The notes under the pieces: generated by a model
The model's database searches: none
Seen by the model: the letters and a program-made list of their open reading frames with translations, nothing else
Told to the model about the DNA's origin: nothing
Translations under genes and position numbers: made by a program
In this document: positions 44,683-55,540 of the stretch, piece by piece
How the letters are laid out: the number at the start of each line of letters is the position of its first letter
Numbering within the stretch: position 1 is the stretch's first letter
Assembly (NCBI GenBank): GCA_012274445.1
Contig: JAAROD010000058.1
Span: 1,860,001 to 1,924,000, forward strand
Direction: 5' to 3'
DNA length: 64,000 nucleotides
From: Sclerotiophoma versabilis
Taxonomy: Eukaryota; Ascomycota; Dothideomycetes; Pleosporales; Didymellaceae

Positions 44683-44982
44683 TGCTGCAGTGGGTGGGAG
44701 CAGGGCGAAGAAGTGAGGAAGCTCGGATGGGGAGCGCGAGTGGTGATATCACTGCCGCAGCGCTGGCAGGGGTGCGCGGCCGAAATGTGGGACCTCCGGG
44801 CGCGACCTGGGACCGCATTGCACTCACTCCTCGGCCACGTCGGACGCGCGCCACGCCCACCCCTCTGCGCGCCCGCCATCCACGCCTCTGCGCGCTCGAC
44901 ACCCACGCCTCTGCGCGCTCGACACCCACGCCTCTGCGCGCTCGACACCCACGCCTCAGCAGCGCATACGCCCCCCGCCGCG
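44683..44982. promoter_or_regulatory. Compact bidirectional promoter COQ11/YAF9
   Basis: 300 bp separate the two divergent start codons. Very GC-rich, no TATA box seen. The YAF9-proximal part is a 23-bp tandem repeat (44881-44959) that ends ~24 bp before the YAF9 ATG, so it probably sits in the YAF9 5' UTR. Confidence 0.6.
44881..44959. repeat. 23-bp minisatellite, three full copies plus a partial
   Basis: Units start at 44881, 44904, 44927 and (partial) 44950. Each begins CACGCCTCTGCGCGCTCGAC and ends ACC; the three complete copies are identical. A degenerate relative (CCCCTCTGCGCGCCCG) lies just upstream near 44858-44875. It is in the leader of YAF9. Confidence 0.95.
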
Positions 44983-45930
44983 ATGCCTGCGCCGGCCGCC
45001 AACAAGCGCGTCAAGGTGCGTCGCCCGCTGCCCGCCGCCCTCTGCCGGCCGGCCGCTCTGCCCCTGCTGACACGCGCAGAACAAGCGCATCTCGCGCAAC
45101 ATCAGTACGTCCCCCCCTCCCCGCCGCCTCGCCGCCCGCTCACGCCCGCAGTCATCGGCTCCGAGGCCTGGGCGCTGCCGCCGCTCGGCCACCCGGACCG
45201 CCCCAAGGGCATCCCCGACGACCACACCAAGCGCTGGACCGTCTACGTGCGCCAGCCCGACGGCGACCCCGCCCTCACCACCTGGCTCAACAAGGTCCAG
45301 TTCAAGATCTTCAACACGTACGAGAACCCGCTGCGCACCTGCGACCACCCGCCCTTCGAGGTCACCGAGACCGGCTGGGGCGGCTTCAGCATCGACATCC
45401 GCCTGCACTTCAACCCCGTCTCCGGCGAGAAGGCCCAGTACCGCCAGCACTTCCTGCAGCTGGAAAAGTACGGCTCCGAGGAGCAGCAGGCCCACCAGGA
45501 GCGCACCGGCTGCGTGCGCAGCGAATTCCTCGAGGTCGTCCACTTCAACGAGCCCACCGAGGCCCTGTTCGACGCCCTGACCGCCGAGGACCAGTGGGCC
45601 CACCTCGTCCCCTCCAAGTCCTCCTCCGGCAGCAAAAAGGCCAGCCTCGCCGCCAACGGCCGCCTGAAGCGCGGCCTGCCCAACGGCGAGCGCAGCGCCC
45701 AGCTCCCGGAGAAGGGCGGCGACGACGTGCCCTTCAGCCAGGAGCACGAGCAGGGCCTGATCGACTCGCTGATGGCCAAGATTGCCCAGGTCGACCGCGA
45801 GCTGGAGAAGGAGACTGCGCGCCGTGAGAAGACGGAGAACATGCTGAAGGCGCTGAGAGAGGAGCTGGGGCACGAGGCTGCCCAGCAGGCCGCCCAGCAG
45901 GCTTCTGGAGACCGGAGTCGCCGGCGCTGA
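44983..45930 (+). CDS. YAF9: YEATS-domain protein Yaf9 (NuA4/SWR1 subunit)
   Basis: Three exons, 44983-45015, 45080-45104 (25 nt) and 45152-45930; introns of 64 and 47 nt; 278 residues. The spliced N-terminus reads MPAPAANKRVKNKRISRNII, then IGSEAWALPP, the family start. The YEATS domain runs from ~25 to 170: HTKRWTVYVRQPDGDP, VQFKIFNTYENPLRTCDHPPFEVTE, then GWGGFSIDIRLHF and FNEPTEALFDAL. A Ser/Lys-rich linker is followed by a C-terminal coiled coil (LIDSLMAKIAQVDRELEKE). It reads acetyl/crotonyl-lysine on histone H3 and is shared by the SWR1 (H2A.Z exchange) and NuA4 (acetyltransferase) complexes in the nucleus. The usual GYGEF is GWGGF here. The coding region is strongly GC-rich at third positions, which opens long spurious frames on both strands. 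Confidence 0.95.
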   Translation: MPAPAANKRVKVRRPLPAALCRPAALPLLTRAEQAHLAQHQYVPPSPPPRRPLTPAVIGSEAWALPPLGHPDRPKGIPDDHTKRWTVYVRQPDGDPALTTWLNKVQFKIFNTYENPLRTCDHPPFEVTETGWGGFSIDIRLHFNPVSGEKAQYRQHFLQLEKYGSEEQQAHQERTGCVRSEFLEVVHFNEPTEALFDALTAEDQWAHLVPSKSSSGSKKASLAANGRLKRGLPNGERSAQLPEKGGDDVPFSQEHEQGLIDSLMAKIAQVDRELEKETARREKTENMLKALREELGHEAAQQAAQQASGDRSRRR

Positions 45931-47222
45931 GGCAGCCACGACGGGAATCTGCCCTTTTGTTATCGAGACTGCCTTCTCCCTGACAACTGAACTCTGTCTA
46001 CATGTCGCTGACCGTGTCGTACGCAGCGGACGTAGCGAATGCCACAGACTCATCACTGCACCCAAGGAGATGCTGTTTAGAATTTGCCGCTTCGACGAGT
46101 AGACCCAGCGCATTCTCACGGCAGGATACACACCTCGCGCCCATCCACAGAGAACCAGGCGTTCGTAGAACAGTGTGCACCCGAGTATTCCAACAAGCCA
46201 CGTATTCAACAGAACCACGCCACCCAAATAGCAAGAACCCGTGAATCGGCTCAAACACGCATGTCCAGCGTCTGGCATTCTTCACACACTATCGTCCAGA
46301 AGAAGATACAAAACATTATAAAAAAGAACAAATCAATACAAATCAATATCATTGATCAATCGAACCCCAACCTATCAAAACTGATCCACTCCACTACAAT
46401 CACATATCTACCACTCCCTTCATCATGCCTGTCTGCTGTACTATCCTGCTGTCCCACTCTCCCGCTCCACACCCACGCTCGACGGCTAGAGCTAAGAGAT
46501 TTCGAATGCGATGCGTTGTGACTGTTGAAAATATACATTACTCTTCAAACAATACACATCTAGAAGAACATGTTGAGATATCTATCGACAACTTCATTTC
46601 TTCTGGTTTCATGGGATACCCCGCTGTAAAAGTGGTAAAGCGTGAAAGTGTTAAACTGCAAAAGCTGAAAAGCATCAGACACTTGATTTTCTATATTATT
46701 ATTTTCCGACTCTACCGCGTACATTTTTCCTATTCGCATGCTTTACTTCCACACACACTCCGTGCGCTGTGCATTCAGACTAGTTTTTACTGCAGGTGCG
46801 CTGGTTGACGACTTGAAGGGGAGGCGCGGATCGGCGCAGTGTGTGGAGACGCTGGGATCTCGTCCAAAGAGCAGCTATTGAGTAGAACCGAGGAAAACAT
46901 ATGGTTAAGATCGAGGAAGGAACTATTGCGGTGTTGGATATTGTTATTGTACGGGATGTAGTGTGGGATGGTGGTGAAAGGCAATTGACTTCCAGTAGCT
47001 GACGGGAGATTATGTGAGATTAGGGTCCAAGGCGAAATATCTTGTTGCAGTACTTTTGAACGTAGAACTCGCTGGGGTCATCGTTCCAACAGCATCAAAC
47101 TGTGCGATTGGAGGGTCGAAATCACACCATGGACTTTATCCTATTCGGCAGGGCGCAGCTTGAGATATGTGCTCGAGTTACATTACAACTTGCCTACAAC
47201 CTACAAGCTTCAGCTCCTCGGT
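45931..47222. other. Gene-free interval of 1.3 kb
   Basis: 3' flanks of two convergent genes, AT-rich from ~46280 to 46780, in sharp contrast to the GC-rich YAF9 exon. Frames of 80-145 codons have no motif and overlap on several frames. No RNA gene or repeat called. Confidence 0.45.
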
Positions 47223-49132
47223 TCAACCCCTCGATTTGATTATGTCTGCAGCCTTCTCGCCGATACCGTACATGGTGGCCTGCAAATGGCACGACGGGAT
47301 AATCGGAATAATCGATGCATCCACAATTGAAAGACGGCGGGTACCATACACCAACAGCTTCTCGCTGACACAGCCGCCAGCGTCCTCCGGCATCATCGGA
47401 CACGATCCAGATGGATGCGCAAGAGTAGGAGAGAGCATGCCCTGCGCCAGTAGCGAGTCGTAAATCTCAGTGTCTGTTACGTACTGAGCGCCTGGCACCG
47501 TCTCAGCTATCTTGAAACGGCTGAGGATCGGTGAGGCGAGATATGAGCGGTAGTATCGCGTGCCGATGCCAAGAATCGTGCGATCGACTGGGTTGACGAA
47601 GGCGTTGTGGAGGACTGTAGGAGGGCCGTTCGGGTTGGAAGCATTCAGGTAGACGGTTCCGCGAGACAGCGGCTTTTCAATGCCCACTAGACTGAAGGAG
47701 GCGTCGGAAGGGACTGGGAACTCAGTGACTGCAGCGTCTCGTCGTGTGAAGATGTTGGCGATAAGCTTCCGCTGGGCTGCGAAACCCTTCAACAGCTTCT
47801 TGTTGTGCCTGTATACCTCTGGAAGGTAGTCTTCGTCCTTCTGACTGTTTAGGTTCGCGACGATGCTTTTGACATGCTGGCTATCGGTCATGTCGGGGAG
47901 GGAAATGAATGCGAGCGCGTTTCCGCGAGCATCGGTATAGGGACCAGTCTTGTTGGCCTCATATTGTGCCCATGCAGAAGCATTGAAGGTAGCGTTGGTG
48001 AGAAGCGAGCTCGGGTTTGGAAACGTGGTCGTGGTCGTGTTGAACATGACTGTCGCCCACGGATGATCTTGGAAATTGGATCCCACAGAATCAAGAGCCA
48101 CCTTGACCTTGATTCCAGCAGCCTTCAGGACTGCCTCAGGCCCAATGCCGCTCAGTTGCAACAGCTTTGGGGTCTGGATGGAGCCCGCGGCGAGAACCAC
48201 CTCCTTTTTCGCGCGAACGATCGATATTTTGCCGGCAGCGTCGACAATCTCGACACCTGTTGCTGTGGGCTTGTCTTTGGAATCGAAGATAATCTTCTGA
48301 GCAGTCGTCCCGGTCAGGATCCTCAAGTTGGTACGCGTCTGCTGAATCGGGTCGTAGTATGCATAACGTGCATGGGCTCTGCGTCCTGTAGTCGCATCCA
48401 TTGTGTTTGGATACCAGGACGCGCCATATGCATCACCGCTGTTGCCATCCTCGGGTAGATGGACGCCAGTTGCTCTCCATGCTTTCCAGTAGGTTTTGAG
48501 ATCCGCGTATTGGTAGCTGGCGAGAGAGACCTTGAGAGGCCCCTTACCGTACGCCGAAGCGTCCCATGTGATGTTGAAGTCCTTGACAACATCAGGCGTT
48601 GCAGGCTGGTATGTAGTACCTTTCTTGAAGTAAGGCTCTAGTCCGGCCCATCCCCAGCCTGGGTTGCCCAGTGCTTCCCATGCATCGTAGTCGGCAGCGC
48701 TGCCGCGATCGTATACCATGCCATTGATCACAGATCCTCCACCCAAGACTTTGGCAACTATAACAGGGTAGCTGTTATTGCCAAGTCCGGGCTCTGGTTT
48801 TGAGTTGATACCGTCCCATGTAAGACCCTTGGAAGCTGTCAGGTCGTTGGCCTTGTAGGGAATCTTCGTCGCATCGGTGTCAACGCTCTCTCCAGCCTCA
48901 ATCACAAGTACGGACTCTGTTTGAGCTTTTCAGCAAAGCACTTTCAACTAGTTACAGTACTCAGGCTCGACTCACTGCTTCTGTCTTCGGACAGACGGTG
49001 CGCGACAACGAGGCCAGTCACTCCTCCTCCTACGATGACGTAGTCGTACTGTTGGGTTGCAGCGCCTACAACTGGGACAATAAGGATGCTAAGAAGCTGA
49101 ATAGCCGCAGTCAATCGAGAGAACACGGGCAT
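47223..49132 (-). CDS. Secreted-type GMC oxidoreductase (FAD-dependent)
   Basis: Two exons on the minus strand, 49132-48976 and 48916-47223, with a 59-nt intron that joins SEDRS to KSVLVIEAGES; 616 residues. A signal peptide lies in residues 1-24 (ending VVGAA). The ADP-binding motif is GGGVTG at 35-40, with the FAD acid at VIEAGE. GMC signatures include VAKVLGGGSVINGMVYDRGS and the second signature region AAGSIQTPKLLQLSGIG. Catalytic His553 (LAHPSGSCPM) and His596 (SCHLQATMYGIGE) are present. The family includes glucose oxidase, aryl-alcohol oxidase and related enzymes that make H2O2 outside the cell or act in secondary metabolism. Many N-x-T sites support secretion. The exact substrate is not readable from the sequence. 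Confidence 0.94.
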
Positions 49133-51184
49133 CTTCGCGATCACACTGGTGTTGGAACTGGAGTAGTTGCAATGCAGTACTGGTGGCACAACGAGCATTC
49201 GATGATCGTTTTATATGGACGAACGTTTAGACGGCAGTTGTCGACCTCGCACTGATAACTCCGAGCATTGCCGCTGGTATTCTGGACCCATGGCATTTCG
49301 AAAGAGGACGGAGGCGAGCAGCTAGCGGTAGATTACAAGTCAGTGAACACACCATCAACCGTTGCGCAGTGATCTCCTGAGGTCCCTTTGTGTTGGGGTC
49401 CTGATGCGAGTCAAGTACCAATAGCTGTATCGTCTGAAGGCGAGCATGCGGGCGCGTTTCCAGCTTGAACACGGTGCCGTCGACCTGTTAGGTAGCGTGG
49501 CCGTATTCGGGCCTAAACGTCTGACGAGTTCGCTGTGGTTGATCTGGACAACCTGAATGGTGGGATAAAAAGAATCTTAAGGCCTATGATTAAGATCAGG
49601 CTCATTTTTGCTTCCCGTCGCCCTGCATAATCAAACAGGCATCTTGGGACCAGACGGTATCTTTGCGGCGCTACTTATAAGTTGGATCTGCGACATAGTG
49701 ATGATGCTTGAGTGTGAACAAGGCGAACCCCATGCTACGATCATGTGCTGATTAAAGATCGGAAAGGATATCTGACCGCTAAGTAGGGAATAGATGTAAT
49801 CATGGTATCTCCAGAGCTGGAGTGGTCTGATTGATGAAATGAGGCTAGGCCGGTTAGGCACTGTGCCATCAGGTACTCGCGCACCCTTATTGAACCTGGT
49901 ATCAATACTTCTTCTTGATGAAAGACTTTACCATATGCAGCAACGTCCTTCCCCGGAGATTTGAAAGGCCCGACGGTATACCGATGGCGTACCGATGGCG
50001 CGGGCGCGCTCGCCCCGACCAATTACAGTTCTCCGCGCCTGAGATAGTTTTTGTCCGCCTACATACGAGCCGTTAGTGCGCTTTTAGTTTACATTTTAAC
50101 ATTGTAGTTCCCGTCCCGCTGAGCTTGCTCACTGACTTGTTTTCTGGAATGATGGTAGGCTGTACACGCCACCATACCGTACTGCCGAGGGGAGCACAGA
50201 ACACTTCTTAAAATCTTCGTATGGCCTTTCATGGAAATCCCAACCTGAACACGCGTCGTTTCAGACAGCACAGCAACTAGGGGGGGAAACCGCGTCCGGG
50301 GTGGCACAACGTCGTTTGCCTGGTCATGCATGTACCAGAGGACCGGGCAGCTTGGGCTGCAGAACATATTCGCAAACGACCCGTATCTCGGTTCAAGGGG
50401 AGTTGTTGGGACTGGGATTGAAGGCACGAAGTCATCCGCGCGGAAAGGCACGAATGAGAGTGCCGCGAACGGTTATGGTCGCGCTCCAGACTCGGCATCC
50501 TTCACGGCTTCTTCTCGGTGGAGTCTGACTAGTCAAGGCACACCCTACTCACATCTCGAAACTGCCTTTCTGACACATTTGGGCCCGTAAGATAGATGTA
50601 GGCATCTCCATAGAAGCAGTGCTGTGCTCTTCGTCAGGGTTGAGTCCTATGCGGGCTCTACATAGGTGACCATGTCAACTGTTCCCTTGATGATGCAGTA
50701 GATAAGCTTCAAGTCCAAGAGTTCGTGCTTGCCATACAGGTTCTGTTGTACTCAGACGGGAAGCGAACCATGGTCAGCTTTCCAGTACCTTGACCCCTGA
50801 CTAGCTCAAGGTACGCTCAACCTGCAGTAGCGCTGCATACAGGACTTTTAGGACGGTATCGAACGTGGCGGTTTCATCAATATACTGGAACGAAATCAGG
50901 ATTATGCCGGACCTGTAATGTTAGGGGTCTATACGAGACGCGGAAATCCTCATTGTGAGCAGGGCATATGGATTCGCGTCAGTCGCCTGATCGGCCGGGT
51001 CTTCTTGTCCAACAGTGTTACGACGATTTATTCGAATGCAACTCCTCTTCTCGAACAAGAGATGCAGCTAGAGGGACTGGAATCCTGAAGCTTTTCAAAC
51101 GCACCTCGCTGTCATTGACAACTTCTCTTTCAGACGGATTATACAACATTACTTTTCATCGTTCCAGTGCAACCACGCCCTACG
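49133..51184. other. Gene-free interval of 2.05 kb
   Basis: Divergent 5' flanks of the GMC gene and the rhodopsin-domain gene. An 11-bp direct tandem duplication (TACCGATGGCG, 49979-50000) is the only repeat. Several 60-120-codon frames (49741-50022, 50089-50498) overlap on different strands without motif. Nothing else recognised. Confidence 0.45.
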
Positions 51185-52499
51185 ATGGCGGCCCCCGCAA
51201 CACAAGAATGGCCCGATCACCGCCTAAAAGTCATGGTGCCCATATGGACACTGTTGATCGTCAGCACAGCCTTTCTGGTCTGGAGAGTTGCATATGGCCT
51301 TAAATGTCGACGGCGATTTATGATCTGCGATTATCTGCTGATTGTGTCTTGCGTAAGTGATGTTTTTCCTTTGTGCATCGTCGCGAAAGCAGACTTGTTC
51401 GAATCTGACGCAGAACACTCCAGTGTCTCAACATTACAGCAACAGCGTTGACGCAGGTGATTATCGGCTTGGGCCTCGGAAGACACTTCATGGACCCCTC
51501 CGTGCTTCCAAACATCCTGAAATACAGCTACATCCTCTGGATTGACCAGATCATCAACGTTATTGCAGTGGCCTTCCTCAAATGGTCGATCTGCGCATGG
51601 CTTCTGGTGCTGAACTTTTCCAAAATGTATCAGATCATTGTCTGGCTCTCAATCCTCATGGTCACAGCCTTGAACTTCCTGGCACCTGTCTTGACCTTCC
51701 TCGGCTGTATACCATTAGAGAAGAACTGGAATTTTGGGTACCAGGGCTCGTTCAAGTGCTGGGCAAAAGGGGGTCTTAAGCTGTCGTACACACAGGGCGT
51801 GAGTAACATTGTCACCGATCTCGTTTACATGGCGGCGCCTTTGATCTATTTATCGAGTGTCCAGCTATCGCGAAGGACGCAGTGGGGAATACGTGTCGTA
51901 TTTCTGCTCAGTATCCCGTAAGTGGTAACATTTCTTTATTCGAAACCTGTCGGAATACATCTCGATGTAGTCTATCGACTCCATGGCTGACTGTTTGGCA
52001 AAGAGCCACTGTGTGCTCTGTCTTCAAGACCATCGAGCTTCACACGGTCTTTACCACCCAAGATCCCACCTGGGACGGTGTTGATGTTACCATCTGGTCT
52101 CAAGCCGAGCTTTCTCTGGGAATCTTGATTGCTTCATTGCCACCTTTACGCAAGGCTTTGATCAAAGTGTTTCAGCGAATATTGCCTTCCACTACTACCA
52201 ATAGCCGCAAGACGCCACTATACGGTTATGGTCACAGTGCGAATGGAAATGTCATTATGGACAACCTAAGAGGAAGCAAAGCGTATCACAGTCGTGTACA
52301 TGGAGAGTCCGTGCTAGATGGAGATGACGAAAGCGATCGCGCGATTCTAGAAGACGAAGAACATAGAGGACCGGGAATCATGAAGAGCATGACAGTGACT
52401 GTGAAAGGAGCCTCTGTTGGGCCCGAGAGATCAATGCGAGACTCACCAGCAGATTCTCAGCACGGCCTTGAACTGGGGCCGGCGCAGCAGGTCGACTGA
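51185..52499 (+). CDS. Fungal rhodopsin-domain integral membrane protein
   Basis: Proposed exons 51185-51352, 51457-51917 and 52004-52499 (introns 104 and 86 nt), 374 residues. Seven hydrophobic segments are visible, among them IWTLLIVSTAFLVWRVAYG, SYILWIDQIINVIAVAFLKW, IIVWLSILMVTALNFLAPV and TDLVYMAAPLIYLSSVQLSRR. The typical GLGRH and the KDPTWDG-like QDPTWDGVDVTIWSQAE motifs place it in the large Pezizomycotina rhodopsin-domain family (PTH11-neighbour type). No retinal-lysine motif is evident, so it is not an opsin by this reading. The C-terminal ~120 residues are cytosolic and polar. The first junction is uncertain: the simplest intron keeps frame, but a short extra exon within 51411-51456 is possible. 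Function unknown; family members are often called integral membrane proteins. Confidence 0.82.
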
Positions 52500-52827
52500 G
52501 GCGGGCAGTAGAGGATCAGCGTATCGAGGTTCGAGGATCTTAGATCTGTAATAGTAGGGCCGTACAATTCTGCACGAGTGTTCACAAAGTCTCGGAGATT
52601 TTCAGCACAACTGTTCGTGGAAGCAGACCGCTCGGCTCACCGCTCCCGCTAGCCCCGCCCCCACCATTCTGCCGTATCTATAGTGACACGAACGTGAACT
52701 TTTTTGTACGCCACACCAAAAGATTAACAAGTCATAGATACCCAGCTTGTGCTGAGAAAAAGATCGTGAAATTCCAGCTGCAAACTGGATTTTCTGTTTT
52801 GTTCACCGTCCGTCCTTATCTCTCAAC
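52500..52827. other. Intergenic region upstream of RIO1
   Basis: 328 bp holding the 3' UTR of the rhodopsin-domain gene and the RIO1 promoter. No distinct element identified. Confidence 0.4.
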
Positions 52828-54468
52828 ATGGCGACTACTGAAGAAATTGCGCAGCCGCACCAGCAAAATGAAATCCAGGTGCCACAAATACCAGAGACAC
52901 AAGCAGACGACTTTGTTGAGGAAAACGACGACGAAATCGATGACTTGTTCGATTCAGATGACGAAGATGCGCCTGAGCTGGTCGATTCCAGCAATCCTGG
53001 CGACTTCACAAAAACCTACAACCGCCAGCGCAAACTGAACGATCCTTCAATACCCGCCGATTACAAACCGAAAGCCAACCCACAAAAGCCCTCCGCAAAC
53101 ACAAAGCTCTCCCTGGACGATCAGGTAGCATCGCTGTCTAAGCATGCTAGCAAGATTCGCCTCGATAGCCGCTTCAGCGGTGCCACAGGCGGCAGCGCGC
53201 GAGACAAGGACAAGGCAGACCGCGCTACAACCGAGCAAGTGCTGGACAGGAGAACGCAGATGATTCTTCTGCAACTCATAAACCGCGATACATTCAGTGA
53301 ATTACACGGCGTCATCTCCACCGGCAAGGAAGCCAACGTCTACCATGCCATCAGGGAATCGCCTGAGGATGGCGAGCAGACACACCTTGCAGTCAAAGTC
53401 TACAAGACCTCTATTCTAGTGTTCAAGGACAGGGCCAAGTACGTCGAAGGCGAGTTCCGCTTCCGTCAGGGATATAGCAAGAGCAACAACCGCGCAATGG
53501 TGAAGCTCTGGGCTGACAAAGAGCGCCGCAACCTTGCGCGTATCTACGAGGCCGGTATCCCTTCGCCAGAACCTATTGCGCTTCGCACACACGTACTTGT
53601 CATGGGTTTGGTGGGCGACCGCAAAGGCAAGCCTGCACCGCGCCTGAAGGATGTACGCTTTGATGGCTTGACGAGCGAGGAAGAAGACGCGAAGTGGACA
53701 GATTTGTACGTTGAGATGCTGGCATACATGCGCATCCTGTACCACACATGTCGGCTTGTGCACGCAGATCTTAGCGAGTACAACGTTCTCTACCACCAAG
53801 GACGACAATGGATGATTGACGTCTCGCAAGCTGTGGAACCCGATCACCCACGCTCGCTAGAGTTCCTACGCATGGACGTCAAAAACGTGTCAGACTTCTA
53901 CCGATCAAGAAACGTTGAGGTTCTTAGCGAGCGCAAAGCGTTTGCGTTCATCACCGGCGAGGCGGGAGGAAAGGACGCCGAAGACCTTGAAGTCATCTCC
54001 AACAAGGCCCGAGAAGTGATGAAGCGCGAACCACAAACTGAAGAGGAGAAGGAAAGAGAAGAGGAGAACGATGAGGTTTTCCGAAATCAATATATCCCCC
54101 AAACACTCGACCAAGTCTACGACATCGAGCGCGACGCCGAACTCGTTAATGCTGGGGAGGCGTCTTCACTGCCATACCAAGACTTGCTCGCGTCCAAAAC
54201 CGCCGGCGCCGCTGCAGGGTCCCAAGCTGAACATGAAGACTCTGGCGAAGGAGGCGTACATTTAGAGTCTTCAGATGAGTCGGACGGCAGCGAGGTTGAC
54301 CAAAGTATATTTGAAAAAGGTCCGTCGCGAGGCAAAAAGAATATGGATAAAGAGGAGAAATCAGCGCACAAGAAAGCGATCAAGGCAGAGAAGGCGGAGA
54401 AGAGGAAGGACAAGATGCCCAAGCATCTAAAGAAGAAGCTGGTCAGCTCCAGCTCGCGGAGGAAGTAG
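52828..54468 (+). CDS. RIO1: Serine/threonine kinase RIO1
   Basis: Single exon, 546 residues, start in a good context (TCAACATGG). The N-terminus is acidic (EENDDEIDDLFDSDDEDAPE). The RIO domain runs ~135-400: ATP loop STGKEANVY at 164-172, Lys190 in AVKVYKTS, catalytic HADLSEYN at 312-319 (Asp314) and metal-binding IDVSQ at 330-334 (Asp331). The C-terminus has an acidic Ser stretch and then a Lys-rich end (KMPKHLKKKLVSSSSRRK) as in yeast Rio1. Rio1 acts in the final cytoplasmic maturation of the 40S ribosomal subunit (20S to 18S rRNA) and is essential in yeast. Length agrees with fungal orthologues. Identification is certain. Confidence 0.98.
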   Translation: MATTEEIAQPHQQNEIQVPQIPETQADDFVEENDDEIDDLFDSDDEDAPELVDSSNPGDFTKTYNRQRKLNDPSIPADYKPKANPQKPSANTKLSLDDQVASLSKHASKIRLDSRFSGATGGSARDKDKADRATTEQVLDRRTQMILLQLINRDTFSELHGVISTGKEANVYHAIRESPEDGEQTHLAVKVYKTSILVFKDRAKYVEGEFRFRQGYSKSNNRAMVKLWADKERRNLARIYEAGIPSPEPIALRTHVLVMGLVGDRKGKPAPRLKDVRFDGLTSEEEDAKWTDLYVEMLAYMRILYHTCRLVHADLSEYNVLYHQGRQWMIDVSQAVEPDHPRSLEFLRMDVKNVSDFYRSRNVEVLSERKAFAFITGEAGGKDAEDLEVISNKAREVMKREPQTEEEKEREEENDEVFRNQYIPQTLDQVYDIERDAELVNAGEASSLPYQDLLASKTAGAAAGSQAEHEDSGEGGVHLESSDESDGSEVDQSIFEKGPSRGKKNMDKEEKSAHKKAIKAEKAEKRKDKMPKHLKKKLVSSSSRRK

Positions 54469-55057
54469 GAGTGTTTGATACCATGAGAATCCCAAATGTA
54501 TGACACATTCACTACAGTGGAGTATGATGGTACCTGACTTCTGTTGCTCCACATCTCTCACGAGGGACGACAAAAGCGAAAATGGCGTGTGTTTCACGTC
54601 GTTGGCAATGTGTCGCGGCCTGTCAACAGGAGTTTGACAGATGCATTTAACCGAGGGTCCATTCCTGGCTCCACCACTACGTTTCAGGCTCCAGAACCTC
54701 CAGCACTCCTTCGCAGCAATCCCTTCGCTTGCAGTCATGCCAAGGTAACCTGAGGCGGACTGAGGCATGCTGCGGCAATGCGACAGACAGGATAATTCCG
54801 ACCAGTGTCAGTACCTATAGTAGACATTTGATATTGAGGCCTGCGATGAACCTCTCGTGTATACAAAAGGTACATGCCGGCTGCAATCAATATCCAGCTA
54901 CATACTTCTGCATCGCTTGCTTCACTTCTTGCAATTCCTCAGCCGCTGGTCGGACAGTCCATCTTCTGATTATTCAATCTATTCTTCAATCCAAATCGCA
55001 CCCCCAACCCCACTTTTTCCCAACCCACTACCGAACCACCGCTTCCAAACCACCAAC
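54469..55057. other. Intergenic region between RIO1 and the small secreted protein gene
   Basis: RIO1 3' UTR and the promoter and leader of the small secreted protein. A pyrimidine/CA-rich leader (54955-55050, with CACCCCCAACCCCAC and the ACCAACATGA start context) is typical of highly expressed fungal genes. No TATA box obvious. Confidence 0.45.
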
Positions 55058-55408
55058 ATGAAGCTCACCATCTACTCCATCCTCTCTCTTGCCGCCTTCG
55101 CTGCCGCCTTTCCGAGCCCACAGAATGCCGGCCGCCCCGTCCCAACAGGCTCCTGCTGTGTTGCAAACACCAGCCTCAAGCAAGATGTGTGCAACGTTAA
55201 CGGACAAAGCGGTCGCTGCGTCCCTTCAGCAGCCAATAACTGTATGTAATCTTGTGACATTTTGCGATTCATTCAGGTACTGACAAATGTGGCAGGCGGT
55301 GGACAGTTGACTTGCATCGAGGACAACCGATTGCAGTGCGATGCGAACACTCTGGAGCGAGGAAGACCTTTGTGCAGGCTGGCGAGCGAGTTTGGAGTCA
55401 TCAACTAG
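55058..55408 (+). CDS. Small secreted cysteine-rich protein (effector-like)
   Basis: Two exons, 55058-55241 and 55296-55408, with a 54-nt intron carrying TACTGAC shortly before GGCAG; 98 residues. Residues 1-17 are a clear signal peptide (MKLTIYSILSLAAFAAA). The mature ~80 residues hold eight Cys (one adjacent pair, then six singles): SCC, DVC, GRC, NNC, LTC, LQC and PLC. Spacing does not match hydrophobins (which need two CC pairs), CFEM or defensin patterns, so I do not recognise a family. A Pro/Gly-rich stretch (SPQNAGRPVPTG) follows the signal peptide and may include a propeptide. It lies tail-to-tail with the GH43 gene 133 bp away. Size, secretion and Cys content fit candidate effectors of plant-associated fungi; any virulence role is inference. 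Confidence 0.87.
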
Positions 55409-55540
55409 TTGCAGAAGGAATTGAAAATACCAATCTAAAGATTTCAAGTACAAAGAACGTGTTGTGCAAATGCCTTGCTGTGCTTGTAGCTTTGTAGTTC
55501 TACGCGTAGTATATTCGGCCCCTCTAATGAATGGAACTGC

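Noticed and set aside
43836..45014. 392-codon minus-strand reading frame with Arg/Pro/Ala-rich product
   Set aside because: Shadow of the GC-rich COQ11 exon in another frame; composition is repetitive and without motif, and it overlaps the true COQ11 frame.
44355..45827. 490-codon plus-strand reading frame
   Set aside because: Out of frame with the YEATS domain; Arg/Pro/Ala-rich product of high GC third positions.
44956..46278. 440-codon minus-strand reading frame opposite YAF9
   Set aside because: Leu/Gly/Val/Ala-rich antisense of the GC-rich YAF9 exon; no motif.
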